A stretch of DNA of 64,000 bases, from positions 992,001 to 1,056,000 of the forward strand of contig CAWGHN010000003.1 in assembly GCA_963822435.1 (NCBI GenBank), written 5' to 3'. The position numbers and the translations under genes are program-made. Under the pieces are notes generated by a model, which ran no database searches, had not been told where the DNA came from, and was given only the letters and a program-made list of their open reading frames with translations. Within the stretch, counting starts at the first letter, position 1. Every line of letters begins with the position of its first letter. Positions 18,340 through 27,458 of this stretch are shown here, piece by piece. The DNA is from JAUYQR01 sp963822435 (GTDB lineage Bacteria > Pseudomonadota > Alphaproteobacteria > Rhodobacterales > Rhodobacteraceae).

Positions 18340-19854
18340 ATGATGAACTGGAAACTTTCGGGCAGCACCGCGCTTGCCCTCATAATGCTTTGCTCGGGCG
18401 CTCAGGCGCAGGTCACCCCCGAAGAGGTCTGGCAAAGCTGGCAGGCGCTGGCCACCGGCGCAGGCCAGGAACTGACCGTCGCCAGCGAAGAGCGAAATGG
18501 CGAAACCCTCGAAGTGAAGGGCGTCGTGCTGACCTTCAAGGACGAACAGGGCGGCAGCTTCGCAGCCAACCTCGACACGCTCGACTTCACCGATCAGGGA
18601 GACGGCACGGTCAAGGTCACGATGGCCGACAGCTATCCCCTGACCTTCGCGTTCCCGCCGGGCGAAGCGGACGCGCCGTCCTCGATGGCGCTCACCGTCA
18701 CGCAACCGGGTCTCAGCCTTATTGCAGGCGGTTCGGCGACCGAAACCTCGTACGATTACAGCGCCCCCTCCGTCACGATCAAACTGGACGAGGTGAAGGA
18801 CAAGGACGGCAAGGTCAGCGATGTTACCGCCGATGTCGTCCTGACCGACGTCGCAGGCACCTACAACATCAGCGCCGAAGGCGAGGCGACCGGCCTGCAA
18901 ACCGAATTCACCGCGAAATCGGCTGCCATCAACTTTAGCGGCAAGAACCCTGAAACGACCAGCGATGTGAAGGTGGCCTTTAGCATGGCCGATCTTGCTG
19001 GCCGCTCGAACGGCACGTTGCTCGGGGCCGAAATCATGGCCAACATGGCCGCTGCCCTGAACGCTGGCTTTACCGTCGACAGCGGCTTCACCTATGGCGC
19101 GATGTCCTTCACCGCCGATGTCACAGATTCGACCGGCCCGACCAACATCGCCGGTTCGGCCACTGGCGGCGGCGTGACCCTTGCGATGGACAAGGCGCGC
19201 GTGAACTATGGCACCTCGCTGAGCGGCGCTTCGATCAAGATGTCCGGCGCGCAGATCCCGTTCCCTGAGGTGGCGCTGAACTTCGCCGAAAGCGCCTTCA
19301 ACATCCTGATGCCCGCGTCCAAATCCGACACCCCGCAGGACTTCGCATTCCTGACCAAGCTGGTCGATTTCACCATCTCAGACGAGGTCTGGGGTATCTT
19401 CGACCCCGCCGGCACCCTGTCGCGCGAACCTGCGACGATCGTCCTTGATGCCAAAGGCACCGGCTTTTGGAAGCAGGACATCATGGACCCGAACGTCAAG
19501 ATGGACGAGATAGAGGCGCCGGGCGAACTCACTTCGCTGGATCTGACCCAGATTTTGGTCAAGGCCGCCGGCGCCGAGGTGGGTGCCACCGGCGCCCTCA
19601 CCTTCGACAATACCGATCTTGTTACCTTCCAGGGCATGCCCACACCAACCGGCACAATCGACGTGACGATCAAGGGCGTCAACAAGCTGATCGACAACCT
19701 CATCGCCATCGGCATCCTGCCTGAAGATCAGGCGATGGGCGCGCGGATGATGCTGGGCATGTTCGCCCGTCCCGGCGCCGGACCCGACGAATTGACCTCA
19801 ACCCTTGAATTCAAGGACAAGGGCTTCTTCGCCAACGGCCAGCGGATTCAGTAA
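18340..19854 (+). CDS. DUF2125 domain protein, exported
   Basis: This 504-residue protein has a Sec-type signal peptide (Lys near the start, hydrophobic core, AQA cleavage region near residue 23). The mature part is a long beta-rich domain characteristic of DUF2125 proteins found in alphaproteobacteria. GGAAGG is well spaced from the ATG at 18340; the ATG at 18334 is too close to it. The function is unknown; a periplasmic or outer-membrane-facing location is inferred from the signal. A strong intrinsic terminator follows the gene. Confidence 0.85.
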   Translation: MMNWKLSGSTALALIMLCSGAQAQVTPEEVWQSWQALATGAGQELTVASEERNGETLEVKGVVLTFKDEQGGSFAANLDTLDFTDQGDGTVKVTMADSYPLTFAFPPGEADAPSSMALTVTQPGLSLIAGGSATETSYDYSAPSVTIKLDEVKDKDGKVSDVTADVVLTDVAGTYNISAEGEATGLQTEFTAKSAAINFSGKNPETTSDVKVAFSMADLAGRSNGTLLGAEIMANMAAALNAGFTVDSGFTYGAMSFTADVTDSTGPTNIAGSATGGGVTLAMDKARVNYGTSLSGASIKMSGAQIPFPEVALNFAESAFNILMPASKSDTPQDFAFLTKLVDFTISDEVWGIFDPAGTLSREPATIVLDAKGTGFWKQDIMDPNVKMDEIEAPGELTSLDLTQILVKAAGAEVGATGALTFDNTDLVTFQGMPTPTGTIDVTIKGVNKLIDNLIAIGILPEDQAMGARMMLGMFARPGAGPDELTSTLEFKDKGFFANGQRIQ

Positions 19855-19874
19855 CCGCCTGCAACCACGACAAA

Positions 19875-19900
19875 GGCCCCGGACAAAGGTCCGGGGCCGT
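19875..19900 (+). terminator. Intrinsic terminator after the DUF2125 gene
   Basis: A perfect 10-bp stem (GGCCCCGGAC / GTCCGGGGCC) with an AAAG loop sits 20 bases after the stop and is followed by a short T-rich tail (GTTTCGTTT). It separates the DUF2125 gene from pmbA. Confidence 0.85.
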
Positions 19901-19985
19901 TTCGTTTGGCAGGCCGCGCTCCGGCTCCGGCTTGCACTGGCCCCTTTGCCGGACTACCTCCGACAGAAGCCGAAAAGGGACAGCT

Positions 19986-21329
19986 ATGACCGACCGCCTC
20001 GCCACCCTGACCGAAGCCCTCCTTGCCGCCGCCAAGCGCGCCGGGGCCGATGCGGCCGATGCCATCGCCGTTTCTGGCACCTCGCTGTCCATCGACATCC
20101 GCAAAGGTGCGCTCGAACAGGCCGAGCGGTCCGAAGGTACCGAAATCGGCCTTCGCGTCCTGATGGGTCGCCGGCAGGCCTGCGTCTCTGCCTCTGACAT
20201 CTCCGCTGCGACCATCGCCGCCCTTGCCGAACGCGCCGTCGCAATGGCGCGCGAGGCACCCGAAGACCCCTGCGTCGGCCTGGCCGATCCCGCCGACCTT
20301 GCGGCAGGCCGCGACGCCACCGCGCTTGACCTTTTCGACCCCGCGCCCGAACCCTCCGCCGCCACGCTCGAGGCCGAGGCCCGCGCTCTTGAAACTGCCG
20401 CCCTCTCCCGCCCCGGAATCACCCAGGTCGAAGCCTCCGCCGGCTTCTCCCGCCGCGAAATGCACCTCGCCGCCAGCAATGGCTTTGCCGGTGGCTATGG
20501 CCGCACCTCGCGCTCTCTCTCTGCCGTCGCCTTCACCGGATCAGGCACAGCGATGGAACGCGACTGGGCTGGCGAATCGCGCACCCATGCCGCCGATCTG
20601 CCCGACGCTGCCAGCATTGGCCTTCTCGCCGCTGACCGCACCCTGCAACGCCCCGGCGCCGTGCAGCCAAGCACCGGCACCTTCCCGGTAGTTTACGACG
20701 AACGTGTCGCCGCCTCGCTGGTCGGCCATCTCCTCTCCGCGATCAATGGCACGGCAATCGCACGCGGCGCGTCCTGGGCGCGCGACCTCCTTGGCCAGCG
20801 CGTCCTGCCCGCAGGCATGTCGCTGATCGAAGACCCGCACCGCCACCGCATCGCCTCGTCGAAACCCTTCGACGGCGAGGGCCTGCCCACCCTCCGCCGC
20901 GCCATCGTCGAAGACGGCGTCCTCACCGGCTGGGTGCTTGACCTTGCCACCGCGCGCAAACTTGGCCTGCGCTCCACCGGCAACGCCTCGCGCGGCACCG
21001 GCGCGCCGCCCTCGCCTTCCACCACCAACATCGACCTGACCCAAGGCACCGCCACCCGCGACGACCTGATCGCCGAAATGGGCACCGGCCTTCTCGTCAC
21101 CTCCATGATCGGCTCCACCATCAACCCGACGACCGGTGACTATTCGCGCGGCGCCTCCGGGTTCTGGGTCGAAAACGGTCGCATCTCGCACCCGGTTCAC
21201 GAATGCACCATCGCGGGCAACCTGCGCGACATGTTGGGCGCAATGGTCGCCGCCAACGACGCCCGTCCCCACCTGTCGATGCGCGTTCCCTCGATTCTGG
21301 TGCGCGGGATGACCCTTGCCGGCGCATGA
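19986..21329 (+). CDS. pmbA: PmbA/TldE metalloprotease-family protein
   Basis: The 447-residue protein matches the TldE/PmbA half of the TldD-TldE protease. The N-terminal domain contains SIDIRKGALEQAERSEG, and the C-terminal beta barrel contains NASRGTGAPPSPSTTNI and a TGDYSRGASGFWVENG segment. The pair degrades unfolded peptides and matures some modified peptides. TldE lacks the zinc-binding HExxxH motif of TldD, as here. tldD is not in the window. The start has AAAAGGGA upstream, and the gene overlaps the next by 14 bases. Confidence 0.9.
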   Translation: MTDRLATLTEALLAAAKRAGADAADAIAVSGTSLSIDIRKGALEQAERSEGTEIGLRVLMGRRQACVSASDISAATIAALAERAVAMAREAPEDPCVGLADPADLAAGRDATALDLFDPAPEPSAATLEAEARALETAALSRPGITQVEASAGFSRREMHLAASNGFAGGYGRTSRSLSAVAFTGSGTAMERDWAGESRTHAADLPDAASIGLLAADRTLQRPGAVQPSTGTFPVVYDERVAASLVGHLLSAINGTAIARGASWARDLLGQRVLPAGMSLIEDPHRHRIASSKPFDGEGLPTLRRAIVEDGVLTGWVLDLATARKLGLRSTGNASRGTGAPPSPSTTNIDLTQGTATRDDLIAEMGTGLLVTSMIGSTINPTTGDYSRGASGFWVENGRISHPVHECTIAGNLRDMLGAMVAANDARPHLSMRVPSILVRGMTLAGA

Positions 21330-22092
21330 CCTCGCCCTTCTGACCGAGGCCGCACGGCAAGCCGGGCGCATCGCGCTCGGGCACTGGAAACGCAACCCGC
21401 AGGTCTGGGACAAGGGTGTCGAACATGGCCCGGTGACCGAAGCCGACCTTGCCGTGAACGACATGCTGCACGCCACCCTGCTGACGGCCCGCCCCGATTA
21501 CGGCTGGCTGTCCGAAGAAACCCCCGACACCCCCGCCCGCCTGTCCGCTGAGCGCACCTTCATCGTCGACCCGATCGACGGCACCCGCGCCTTCATCGCC
21601 GGCGAGGAGACCTTCGCCCACTCCCTCGCCGTCGCAACTCAAGGCAAGATCACGGCGGCGGTGGTCTACCTTCCCGCGATAGACAGGCTCTACACCGCCT
21701 CAACCACGGCCGCGCCGCTCTGCGATGGCCAGCCTATCGCCGCCAGCACCCGAACCGAACTGGCCGGCGCTGATATCCTGACCACCAAGACCACCCTCGA
21801 CCCTGCGAAATGGCCCGGTGGCGTGCCCGACGTCCATCGCAGCTTCCGCGCCTCGTTGGCTTATCGGCTCTGCCTTGCCGCAGAAGGCCGGCATGACGGG
21901 ATGCTGACGCTACGCGATACCTGGGAATGGGACATCGCGGCCGGAAGCCTGATCGCCGAAAAGGCCGGCTGTGTCGTAACCGACCAGCGCGGCAACCCGC
22001 TCGGCTTCAACACCGCAAATGCAAAGGCGGCAGGGGTTCTCGCCCTGCCGCCCTCACTTCATGCCGATGCCGTGCGCCGCTTGACGGCTTAA
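21316..22092 (+). CDS. Inositol monophosphatase-family phosphatase (CysQ/HisN-like)
   Basis: The 258-residue protein has the lithium-sensitive phosphatase metal site: TEADL, WLSEE, DPIDGTRAF, and a C-terminal TWEWDIAAG. The family hydrolyses inositol-1-P, 3'-phosphoadenosine 5'-phosphate or histidinol-P; I cannot decide among these from sequence. An in-frame stop at 21310 limits the start, so a TTG at 21316 inside the end of pmbA is the best choice and indicates coupling to pmbA. It is convergent with the helicase gene, overlapping by four bases. Confidence 0.87.
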   Translation: MPAHDLALLTEAARQAGRIALGHWKRNPQVWDKGVEHGPVTEADLAVNDMLHATLLTARPDYGWLSEETPDTPARLSAERTFIVDPIDGTRAFIAGEETFAHSLAVATQGKITAAVVYLPAIDRLYTASTTAAPLCDGQPIAASTRTELAGADILTTKTTLDPAKWPGGVPDVHRSFRASLAYRLCLAAEGRHDGMLTLRDTWEWDIAAGSLIAEKAGCVVTDQRGNPLGFNTANAKAAGVLALPPSLHADAVRRLTA

Positions 22093-24497
22093 CGTTTCGG
22101 AGCCTTTGGCGGCACGAACCGCTTCGAGGTATCCTTGGCATCCACCTTCGGCGCGGCAGGCTTCGCCCGCGCAAACGGCTTCTTGCCGTCTGCCGCATGG
22201 CTCTTGAACCCGGCAGCCTTTCCAGCCCCCTCACGCTTCACGAATGGCCGCGCGGAATCGCCCTTCGGCGCGTAGGTGCGCTTCGGCTCGCCACTGTCTT
22301 CACGCGGCCGGGCCGGAGCCCCCTCCGCTGCATGGCTCTTGTAGCCGGCAGCCCGCGCAGGTTTGCCCGCCCCCGCCTGGCTCTTGTAGCCAGCCGATTT
22401 CGGCGCAGCCTTGTCGTCCGACGCCCAGCGCGGCTTACGGTCGGCATCCGCCGCGTCCCGCTTTACATACGGCTTCGCCGCACCCTCTTCGCGCTTGGCA
22501 TAGGGCTTTGCCCCAAAGGGCTTGGCATCCCGCGGCGTGTAAGACGGCTTCGCATCGCGCGGGGCATAGGGCTTCTTGTCGCCATCCTCGCGCTTGGCAT
22601 AGGGCTTTGCCGCCCCTGCCGCCACACGCGGCGCATAAGGTTTGCTCTCACGCGGGGCGTAGGGCTTGCGCTCGGTCGTCTCGCGCGGAGCGTAAGGCTT
22701 TGCGTCGGTCGGGTCGTAGGGTTTTGCTTCACGCGGCGTGTAGGGCTTCGCCTCGCTGTCCTCGCGCTTGGCATAGGGCTTGCGCGCCGGGGCAGGCTCG
22801 GCACCCTCTTCGACCACACGGGCCGGCTTGGCAGCATAGGCCGGCTTTTCGCGCCGCTCGGGGCGTTCAGCCCGCTCCGGCCGTGCCGAGTATGCCGGGC
22901 GCTCAGGCCGATCAAGCGACGGCTCGCCCGCCATCCGCTCCATGATCACACCCTTGTCCAGTTCGATCATCTGGCCGAATTTGTCAGCCACCGAGGCGCC
23001 GATCTGCACAAAGGTCACGTCTTCCTGCACCCGGATCGCACCGATGCCATCCTTGGCAATGCTGCCCGCATCACAGATTTTCGGCAACAGCCAGCGCGCT
23101 TCCGCCCGCCCGGCCCGCCCGACCGAAATGCTGAACCAGACCGAAGCGCCAAACTCGCCACGCTCGCGCGGGGCAGACGGTGCCGGACCTGCCTGATCCG
23201 ACAGCACCTCCGGTGCCGACCGACCCTCGCGCCACATCCGTACGAATCCGGCCGCAACCGTTTCCGGGCCAAAGCGGTTCAACAACTCCGCCGCCATCGC
23301 GCCATCTTCGCCCACGCCCGCCAGCAGGGCAGGGTGCTCCAGCATCCGCATGTCATCCTTCGCCGTCACGTCATCGGCACCAGGCGCAGCACCCCACTCC
23401 GCAGTGACCTTCGCGCCTTGCAGCAACCGCTGCGCCTTCTTGAATTCCGCCGGCACCACGATCAGCGCCGAGACGCCCTTTTTCCCCGCCCGACCCGTGC
23501 GGCCTGAACGGTGCAAAAGGATCTCCGAGTTCGACGGCAAATCCGCATGGATCACCAGTTCCAGCCCCGGCAAGTCGATGCCCCGCGCGGCCACGTCGGT
23601 CGCAATACACACCCGCGCCCGCCCGTTACGCAGCGCCGACAGCGCGTTCGTCCGCTCCTGCTGGCTCAACTCGCCCGACAGCGCCACGACCTGAAACCCA
23701 CGGTTGCCCATCCGGGCCATCAGGTGGTTCACGTTGGCACGGGTCTTGCAGAACACGATCGCGGTCTGCGCCTCGTAAAACCGCAGCGCGTTGAAGATCG
23801 CGTGCTCACGGTCCCGCGCCGCCACGCTCAGCGCGCGGTATTCGATGTCGACGTGCTGCTTGGCCTCGCCTTGCGCCACGATCCGCAGCGCATCGCGCTG
23901 GAAATCTTGCGCCAGCGCCGCGATTTCCTTCGGCACGGTGGCCGAAAACATCAGCGTGCGCCGATCTTCCGGTGCCTGGCTGAGGATGAACTCCAGATCC
24001 TCGCGGAACCCCAGATCCAGCATCTCGTCCGCCTCGTCCAGCACCGCCGCCCGCAGGCCCGACAGATCAAGGCTCCGCCGCTCAATATGGTCGCGCAAAC
24101 GTCCTGGCGTGCCCACAACGATGTGCGCCCCGCGTTCAAGCGCGCGCTTTTCGGTGCGGTAGTCCATCCCGCCGACGCATGTCGCGATTTTCGCCCCCGC
24201 CTCGCCGTAAAGCCAGTCGAGTTCCCGGGCGACCTGCAGCGCCAGTTCCCGCGTCGGTGCGATGATCAGCGCGCCCGGCACGTCAGCATACAAAAGCCGC
24301 TCGTTCCCAGCCAACAGCTCCGGCGCGATGGCAAGTCCGAAGGCCACCGTCTTGCCAGACCCGGTCTGCGCTGAAACCAGAAGGTCACGCCCCTCCACGC
24401 CATCGGCCAGCACGGCCTCCTGCACAGCGGTCAGCGCTTCATAGCCCTTGGCGGCCAAGGCCTGCGCCAAAGGCGCAGCCAGTTGCAATCCGTTCAT
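22089..24497 (-). CDS. DEAD-box RNA helicase with DbpA-like domain and repetitive basic tail
   Basis: The 802-residue protein has the helicase core in its first ~380 residues: AQTGSGKT, PTRELA, DEAD in LDEADEMLDLGF, SAT, and HRSGRTGRAGKKG. A DbpA-type RNA-binding fold follows (about residues 460-540, ending GVIMERM). The last ~250 residues are low-complexity and basic, built from repeats of KPYAPRE/KPYAKRE and AGYKSHAA. Such tails bind RNA non-specifically and can drive condensates. It likely acts in ribosome assembly or cold adaptation. The ATG at 24497 begins the conserved NGLQLAAPLAQAL. Confidence 0.92.
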   Translation of the reverse strand: MNGLQLAAPLAQALAAKGYEALTAVQEAVLADGVEGRDLLVSAQTGSGKTVAFGLAIAPELLAGNERLLYADVPGALIIAPTRELALQVARELDWLYGEAGAKIATCVGGMDYRTEKRALERGAHIVVGTPGRLRDHIERRSLDLSGLRAAVLDEADEMLDLGFREDLEFILSQAPEDRRTLMFSATVPKEIAALAQDFQRDALRIVAQGEAKQHVDIEYRALSVAARDREHAIFNALRFYEAQTAIVFCKTRANVNHLMARMGNRGFQVVALSGELSQQERTNALSALRNGRARVCIATDVAARGIDLPGLELVIHADLPSNSEILLHRSGRTGRAGKKGVSALIVVPAEFKKAQRLLQGAKVTAEWGAAPGADDVTAKDDMRMLEHPALLAGVGEDGAMAAELLNRFGPETVAAGFVRMWREGRSAPEVLSDQAGPAPSAPRERGEFGASVWFSISVGRAGRAEARWLLPKICDAGSIAKDGIGAIRVQEDVTFVQIGASVADKFGQMIELDKGVIMERMAGEPSLDRPERPAYSARPERAERPERREKPAYAAKPARVVEEGAEPAPARKPYAKREDSEAKPYTPREAKPYDPTDAKPYAPRETTERKPYAPRESKPYAPRVAAGAAKPYAKREDGDKKPYAPRDAKPSYTPRDAKPFGAKPYAKREEGAAKPYVKRDAADADRKPRWASDDKAAPKSAGYKSQAGAGKPARAAGYKSHAAEGAPARPREDSGEPKRTYAPKGDSARPFVKREGAGKAAGFKSHAADGKKPFARAKPAAPKVDAKDTSKRFVPPKAPKR
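22454..22790 (-). repeat. Tandem KPYAxRE-coding repeats in the helicase tail
   Basis: Within the helicase gene, about a dozen imperfect copies of a 7-10 codon unit encode KPYAPRE, KPYAKRE or KPYTPRE. They are diverged enough at the nucleotide level (variable spacers such as SEA, GDK, EGAA) that this is an old, expanded repeat, not a recent tandem duplication. Confidence 0.85.
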
Positions 24498-24568
24498 GAT
24501 TTTTCCCAAAGAGGGGGGCGCATTGCCCCCGGTAAAGCCAATCGTTCGTGGCCCCACCGTTCTCCATC

Positions 24569-24592
24569 GCACCGGCTCTCCCTACCCGGTGC
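24569..24592. other. Stem-loop between pheS and the helicase gene
   Basis: A 7-bp inverted repeat (GCACCGG / CCGGTGC) with a 10-base loop lies about 70 bases upstream of the helicase start and about 70 bases after pheS. No T-run follows on either strand. It could be a helicase leader structure or a weak terminator for pheS. Confidence 0.4.
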
Positions 24593-24663
24593 ATCAGAAC
24601 CCTTAAAGGCCAAGCAAGCGCCCTACACGCTTTGGCAGCCCCTGTATAGCCTGCGATTTAATC

Positions 24664-25746
24664 TCAGGCGGAAAGCCCGCCCGCCAGATCCGGCACGTCC
24701 AGCGCAGAAAACCCGTAGTGACGCAGCCAGCGCAGATCCGCCTCGAAGAACGCCCTCAGATCCGGGATGCCGTATTTCAGCATCGCGATCCGGTCGATCC
24801 CCATACCGAAGGCAAAGCCCTGCCACTCGTCCGGATCGACCCCAGCCGCCTGCAACACCTTCGGATGCACCATGCCGGAGCCGAGGATTTCCATCCACTT
24901 GTCGCCCTCGCCGATCTTCAACTGCCCGCCCACGTTGGAATAGCGGATGTCCACCTCTGCCGAAGGCTCGGTGAACGGGAAATGGCTGGCGCGGAACCGC
25001 AACTCCACCTTGTCCACCTCGAAATAGGCCCGGCAAAATTCCTCCAGCACCCACTTCAGGTTCGCCATGCTGATATCGCGGTCAATCGCCAGACCTTCGA
25101 CCTGGTGGAACATCGGCGTGTGCGTCTGGTCCATGTCCATCCGGTACACCCGGCCCGGCGCAATCACCCGGATCGGCGCGCCCTGCGCCATCAGCGCCCG
25201 GATCTGCACCGGCGATGTATGTGTCCGCAGCACATGCGGCGCGCGGGTGTCGCCCGCGGCGCGGTGCATGAAGAACGTGTCATGCTCCTGCCGCGCCGGA
25301 TGCTCGGGCGGAATGTTGAGCGCATCAAAGTTGTACCAGTCGCTTTCCACCTGCGGCCCCTCAGCCACGGCAAAGCCCATGTCGGCAAAGATCGCCGTCA
25401 GCTCTTCCATCACCTGGCTGACCGGGTGGATCGTCCCTTGCGGCCGCGGCCGCGCCGGCAGCGTCACGTCCAGCCACTCGGCCCGCAGCCGCTCGTCCAG
25501 CGCCGCATCGCCCAAGGCGGCCTTTTTCGCCCGCAACGCCGCGTCGATCTCGTCCTTCAGCACGTTCAGCATCGCGCCCGCGGCCTGCCGTTGCGCCGGC
25601 TCCATCTGCCCCAGATCGCGCATCTTCAGGCTGATCTCGCCCTTCTTGCCCAGCGCCGCCAGCCGGACCTCTTCCAGGCCTGCCTCATCCGAGGCCGCCG
25701 AAATCGCGGTCAGAAACCTTGCCTTGAGCGTGTCGAGCCCGTCCAT
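24664..25746 (-). CDS. pheS: Phenylalanyl-tRNA synthetase alpha subunit
   Basis: The 360-residue class II synthetase subunit has an N-terminal coiled-coil region (residues ~1-90). The catalytic domain follows, with FMHRAAGDTRAPHVLRTHTS, VYRMDMDQTH, HQVEGLAID and the motif 3-like GFAFGMGIDRIAMLKYGI. With PheT it charges tRNA-Phe. The ATG is preceded by GGGGAGG at six bases. pheT is not adjacent here; the next leftward gene is the helicase. Confidence 0.96.
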   Translation of the reverse strand: MDGLDTLKARFLTAISAASDEAGLEEVRLAALGKKGEISLKMRDLGQMEPAQRQAAGAMLNVLKDEIDAALRAKKAALGDAALDERLRAEWLDVTLPARPRPQGTIHPVSQVMEELTAIFADMGFAVAEGPQVESDWYNFDALNIPPEHPARQEHDTFFMHRAAGDTRAPHVLRTHTSPVQIRALMAQGAPIRVIAPGRVYRMDMDQTHTPMFHQVEGLAIDRDISMANLKWVLEEFCRAYFEVDKVELRFRASHFPFTEPSAEVDIRYSNVGGQLKIGEGDKWMEILGSGMVHPKVLQAAGVDPDEWQGFAFGMGIDRIAMLKYGIPDLRAFFEADLRWLRHYGFSALDVPDLAGGLSA

Positions 25747-25874
25747 GCGCGCCTCCCCGAAGAACGCGTTGGTGCTAGCGGGGAACCCCCGTTGATGCAA
25801 GGGCGGGCGGCCCAATCCTTCGGATTTGACCACAGCCCTTGTGTTGTCGCCGCTGCCCATGTTTTCTGCCGGCC

Positions 25875-26387
25875 ATGATCACACGACACTTCACCAAGGG
25901 CGATGCTGACTCCCAAGCGGTCTATTCCGATTGCGAGCGGTATCGCTATGCATTGACCCGCATCTGGGCGCCCGGGCCCCGCGCGCTGTTCGTCATGCTG
26001 AACCCGTCGACCGCGACCGAAGCGCAAAATGACCCCACCGTCGAACGCTGCGAACGTCGCGCGCGCGTTCTGGGCTTTGGGTCTTTTTCGGTGGCCAACA
26101 TCTTTGCCTTCCGCGCCACCGACCCGCGGGTGATGCGGGCCGTCGACGACCCGGTCGGGCCAGAAAACGATGCGGCAATCCGCGCCGCCGCGACCGACGC
26201 GGACAGCATCGTCTGCGGCTGGGGCAATCACGGTCTCCATCTGGCACGAGGGGCTGCGGTCGAACGTCTGCTGCGTGGCGTTGACCGCCCCCTTCTGCAT
26301 CTGGGGCTGACAGGGGTCGGGCAGCCGAAGCATCCGCTTTACGTGGCCTATGCTCAGCCACCGGCACTCTGGCTGCCGTCGCACTGA
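25875..26387 (+). CDS. DUF1643 domain protein
   Basis: This 170-residue protein has the DUF1643 pattern: YRYALTRIW, LFVMLNPSTATEAQNDPTVERC, VANIFAFRATDP, and a C-terminal CGWGNHG with QPKHPLYV. The family has no established biochemical role. It is transcribed divergently from pheS (128-base spacer) and converges on the RTX-repeat gene with a 12-base gap. Confidence 0.82.
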   Translation: MITRHFTKGDADSQAVYSDCERYRYALTRIWAPGPRALFVMLNPSTATEAQNDPTVERCERRARVLGFGSFSVANIFAFRATDPRVMRAVDDPVGPENDAAIRAAATDADSIVCGWGNHGLHLARGAAVERLLRGVDRPLLHLGLTGVGQPKHPLYVAYAQPPALWLPSH

Positions 26388-26399
26388 CGGCTGTTTCGA

Positions 26400-27458
26400 T
26401 CAAGCCGCCGCCAGCTTGATATCGCTCAGAAACACGCTGCCGCCGGACACCACGGCCACCGGCGCACCATCCAGCAGAATCGTGACATGCTCGGTCTCGT
26501 CGTCGGCCGACAGTGAAAGTTGCGGGTCCGGGTGGGTGGCTGGATCGTAGACCACGACAATCTGGTCTTGCAGGAAATCATAGTCGTCAATGGTGGCGAC
26601 CTTGCCCTCGCTCAGCCATTCATGCAGCGCAAAAGTGTCCTCGCCCTCGCCGCCGTTCGCATGATCGCCACCCCCGATATCAAGGTGGTCATTGCCCTCG
26701 CCGCCATTCAGGTAATCGCTGCCGCTGCCGCTGCCGCTGCCGCTGCCGCTGCCGCTGCCGCTGCCGCTGCCGTCGCCATCGATACCTGAAATCGTGTCGT
26801 TGCCGGCGTTGCCGTCAAGCGTGTCGGCACCTGCACCACCAGACGCGAAATCGTTGCCGTCGCCGCCCGCGACCCAATCGTCACCCTCGCCGCCCAGCAG
26901 GCTGTCGTCACCCGCGCCGCCCAACAGCGTGTCCGCGCCGGCATCACCGCTCAGACTGTCGTCGCCCTCGTGGCCGTAAAGCACGTCATCGCCGAAATCA
27001 CCGGTGGCAAAATCGTCACCGCCCTGGCCGTGCAGCATGTCGTCACCGCTGCCGCCTGCCATGCTGTCGTCACCGTCACCGGCCCAAAGGATATCGTCAC
27101 CTTCGCCGCCAGCAAGCGTATCGTCACCTGCCAGTGCGTCGATCTGATCATCCCCTGCCGCACCAACCAGCATATCATCCGCAGTGCCACCGGTGATCAG
27201 GTCGTCGTCATTGCTGCCGTCGGCCCGCACCGGCGCGTCTTCGGGTGTTTGCCTGTCGGACGATTCGGGCGACCGGGTGCCGTAAAGGTCGTCGTCATTC
27301 TCTGGCTCGTCCAGAAGGTAGCCGTTGTCCGGCCCCGAGGCTTCGTCTTCTGGCGGCAGGTCGTCCGCATCTTCCTCCTGCGTGGACTTGCCCGACAAAA
27401 GCGCATCGGCCGCGACACCGGCGAACAGGGCACCCAGCAGACCAAAGATCGTCAACAT
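26400..27458 (-). CDS. RTX-type calcium-binding repeat protein with N-terminal hydrophobic segment
   Basis: The 352-residue acidic protein contains many GGxGxDxLxGGxGDD-type nonapeptides (about residues 115-250), the calcium-binding beta-roll of RTX proteins. It begins with a hydrophobic stretch (FGLLGALFAGVAADALL), then an acidic linker. A run of about nine Gly-Ser pairs near residues 229-247 interrupts the repeats, followed by more RTX units and a non-repeat C-terminus (ATIDDYDFLQDQIVVVYDP). The ATG is preceded by GGAG at eight bases. Export by a type I system is typical of the family; no transporter is nearby. Function is unknown. Confidence 0.85.
   Translation of the reverse strand: MLTIFGLLGALFAGVAADALLSGKSTQEEDADDLPPEDEASGPDNGYLLDEPENDDDLYGTRSPESSDRQTPEDAPVRADGSNDDDLITGGTADDMLVGAAGDDQIDALAGDDTLAGGEGDDILWAGDGDDSMAGGSGDDMLHGQGGDDFATGDFGDDVLYGHEGDDSLSGDAGADTLLGGAGDDSLLGGEGDDWVAGGDGNDFASGGAGADTLDGNAGNDTISGIDGDGSGSGSGSGSGSGSGSGSDYLNGGEGNDHLDIGGGDHANGGEGEDTFALHEWLSEGKVATIDDYDFLQDQIVVVYDPATHPDPQLSLSADDETEHVTILLDGAPVAVVSGGSVFLSDIKLAAA
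26718..26771. repeat. Nine exact copies of a 6-base repeat (GCTGCC)
   Basis: The plus strand reads GCTGCC nine times without interruption, encoding (Gly-Ser)9 in the leftward RTX-type gene. Because the unit is six bases, copy changes by slippage would stay in frame. Confidence 0.95.

Noticed and set aside
22454..22790. CRISPR-like or tandem DNA repeat in the helicase tail
   Set aside because: Units are protein-level repeats with variable spacing inside one long reading frame.
26500..27200. CRISPR-like array in the repetitive RTX region
   Set aside because: The periodicity is coding (calcium-binding nonapeptides and Gly-Ser pairs), with no conserved repeat-spacer structure and no cas genes.
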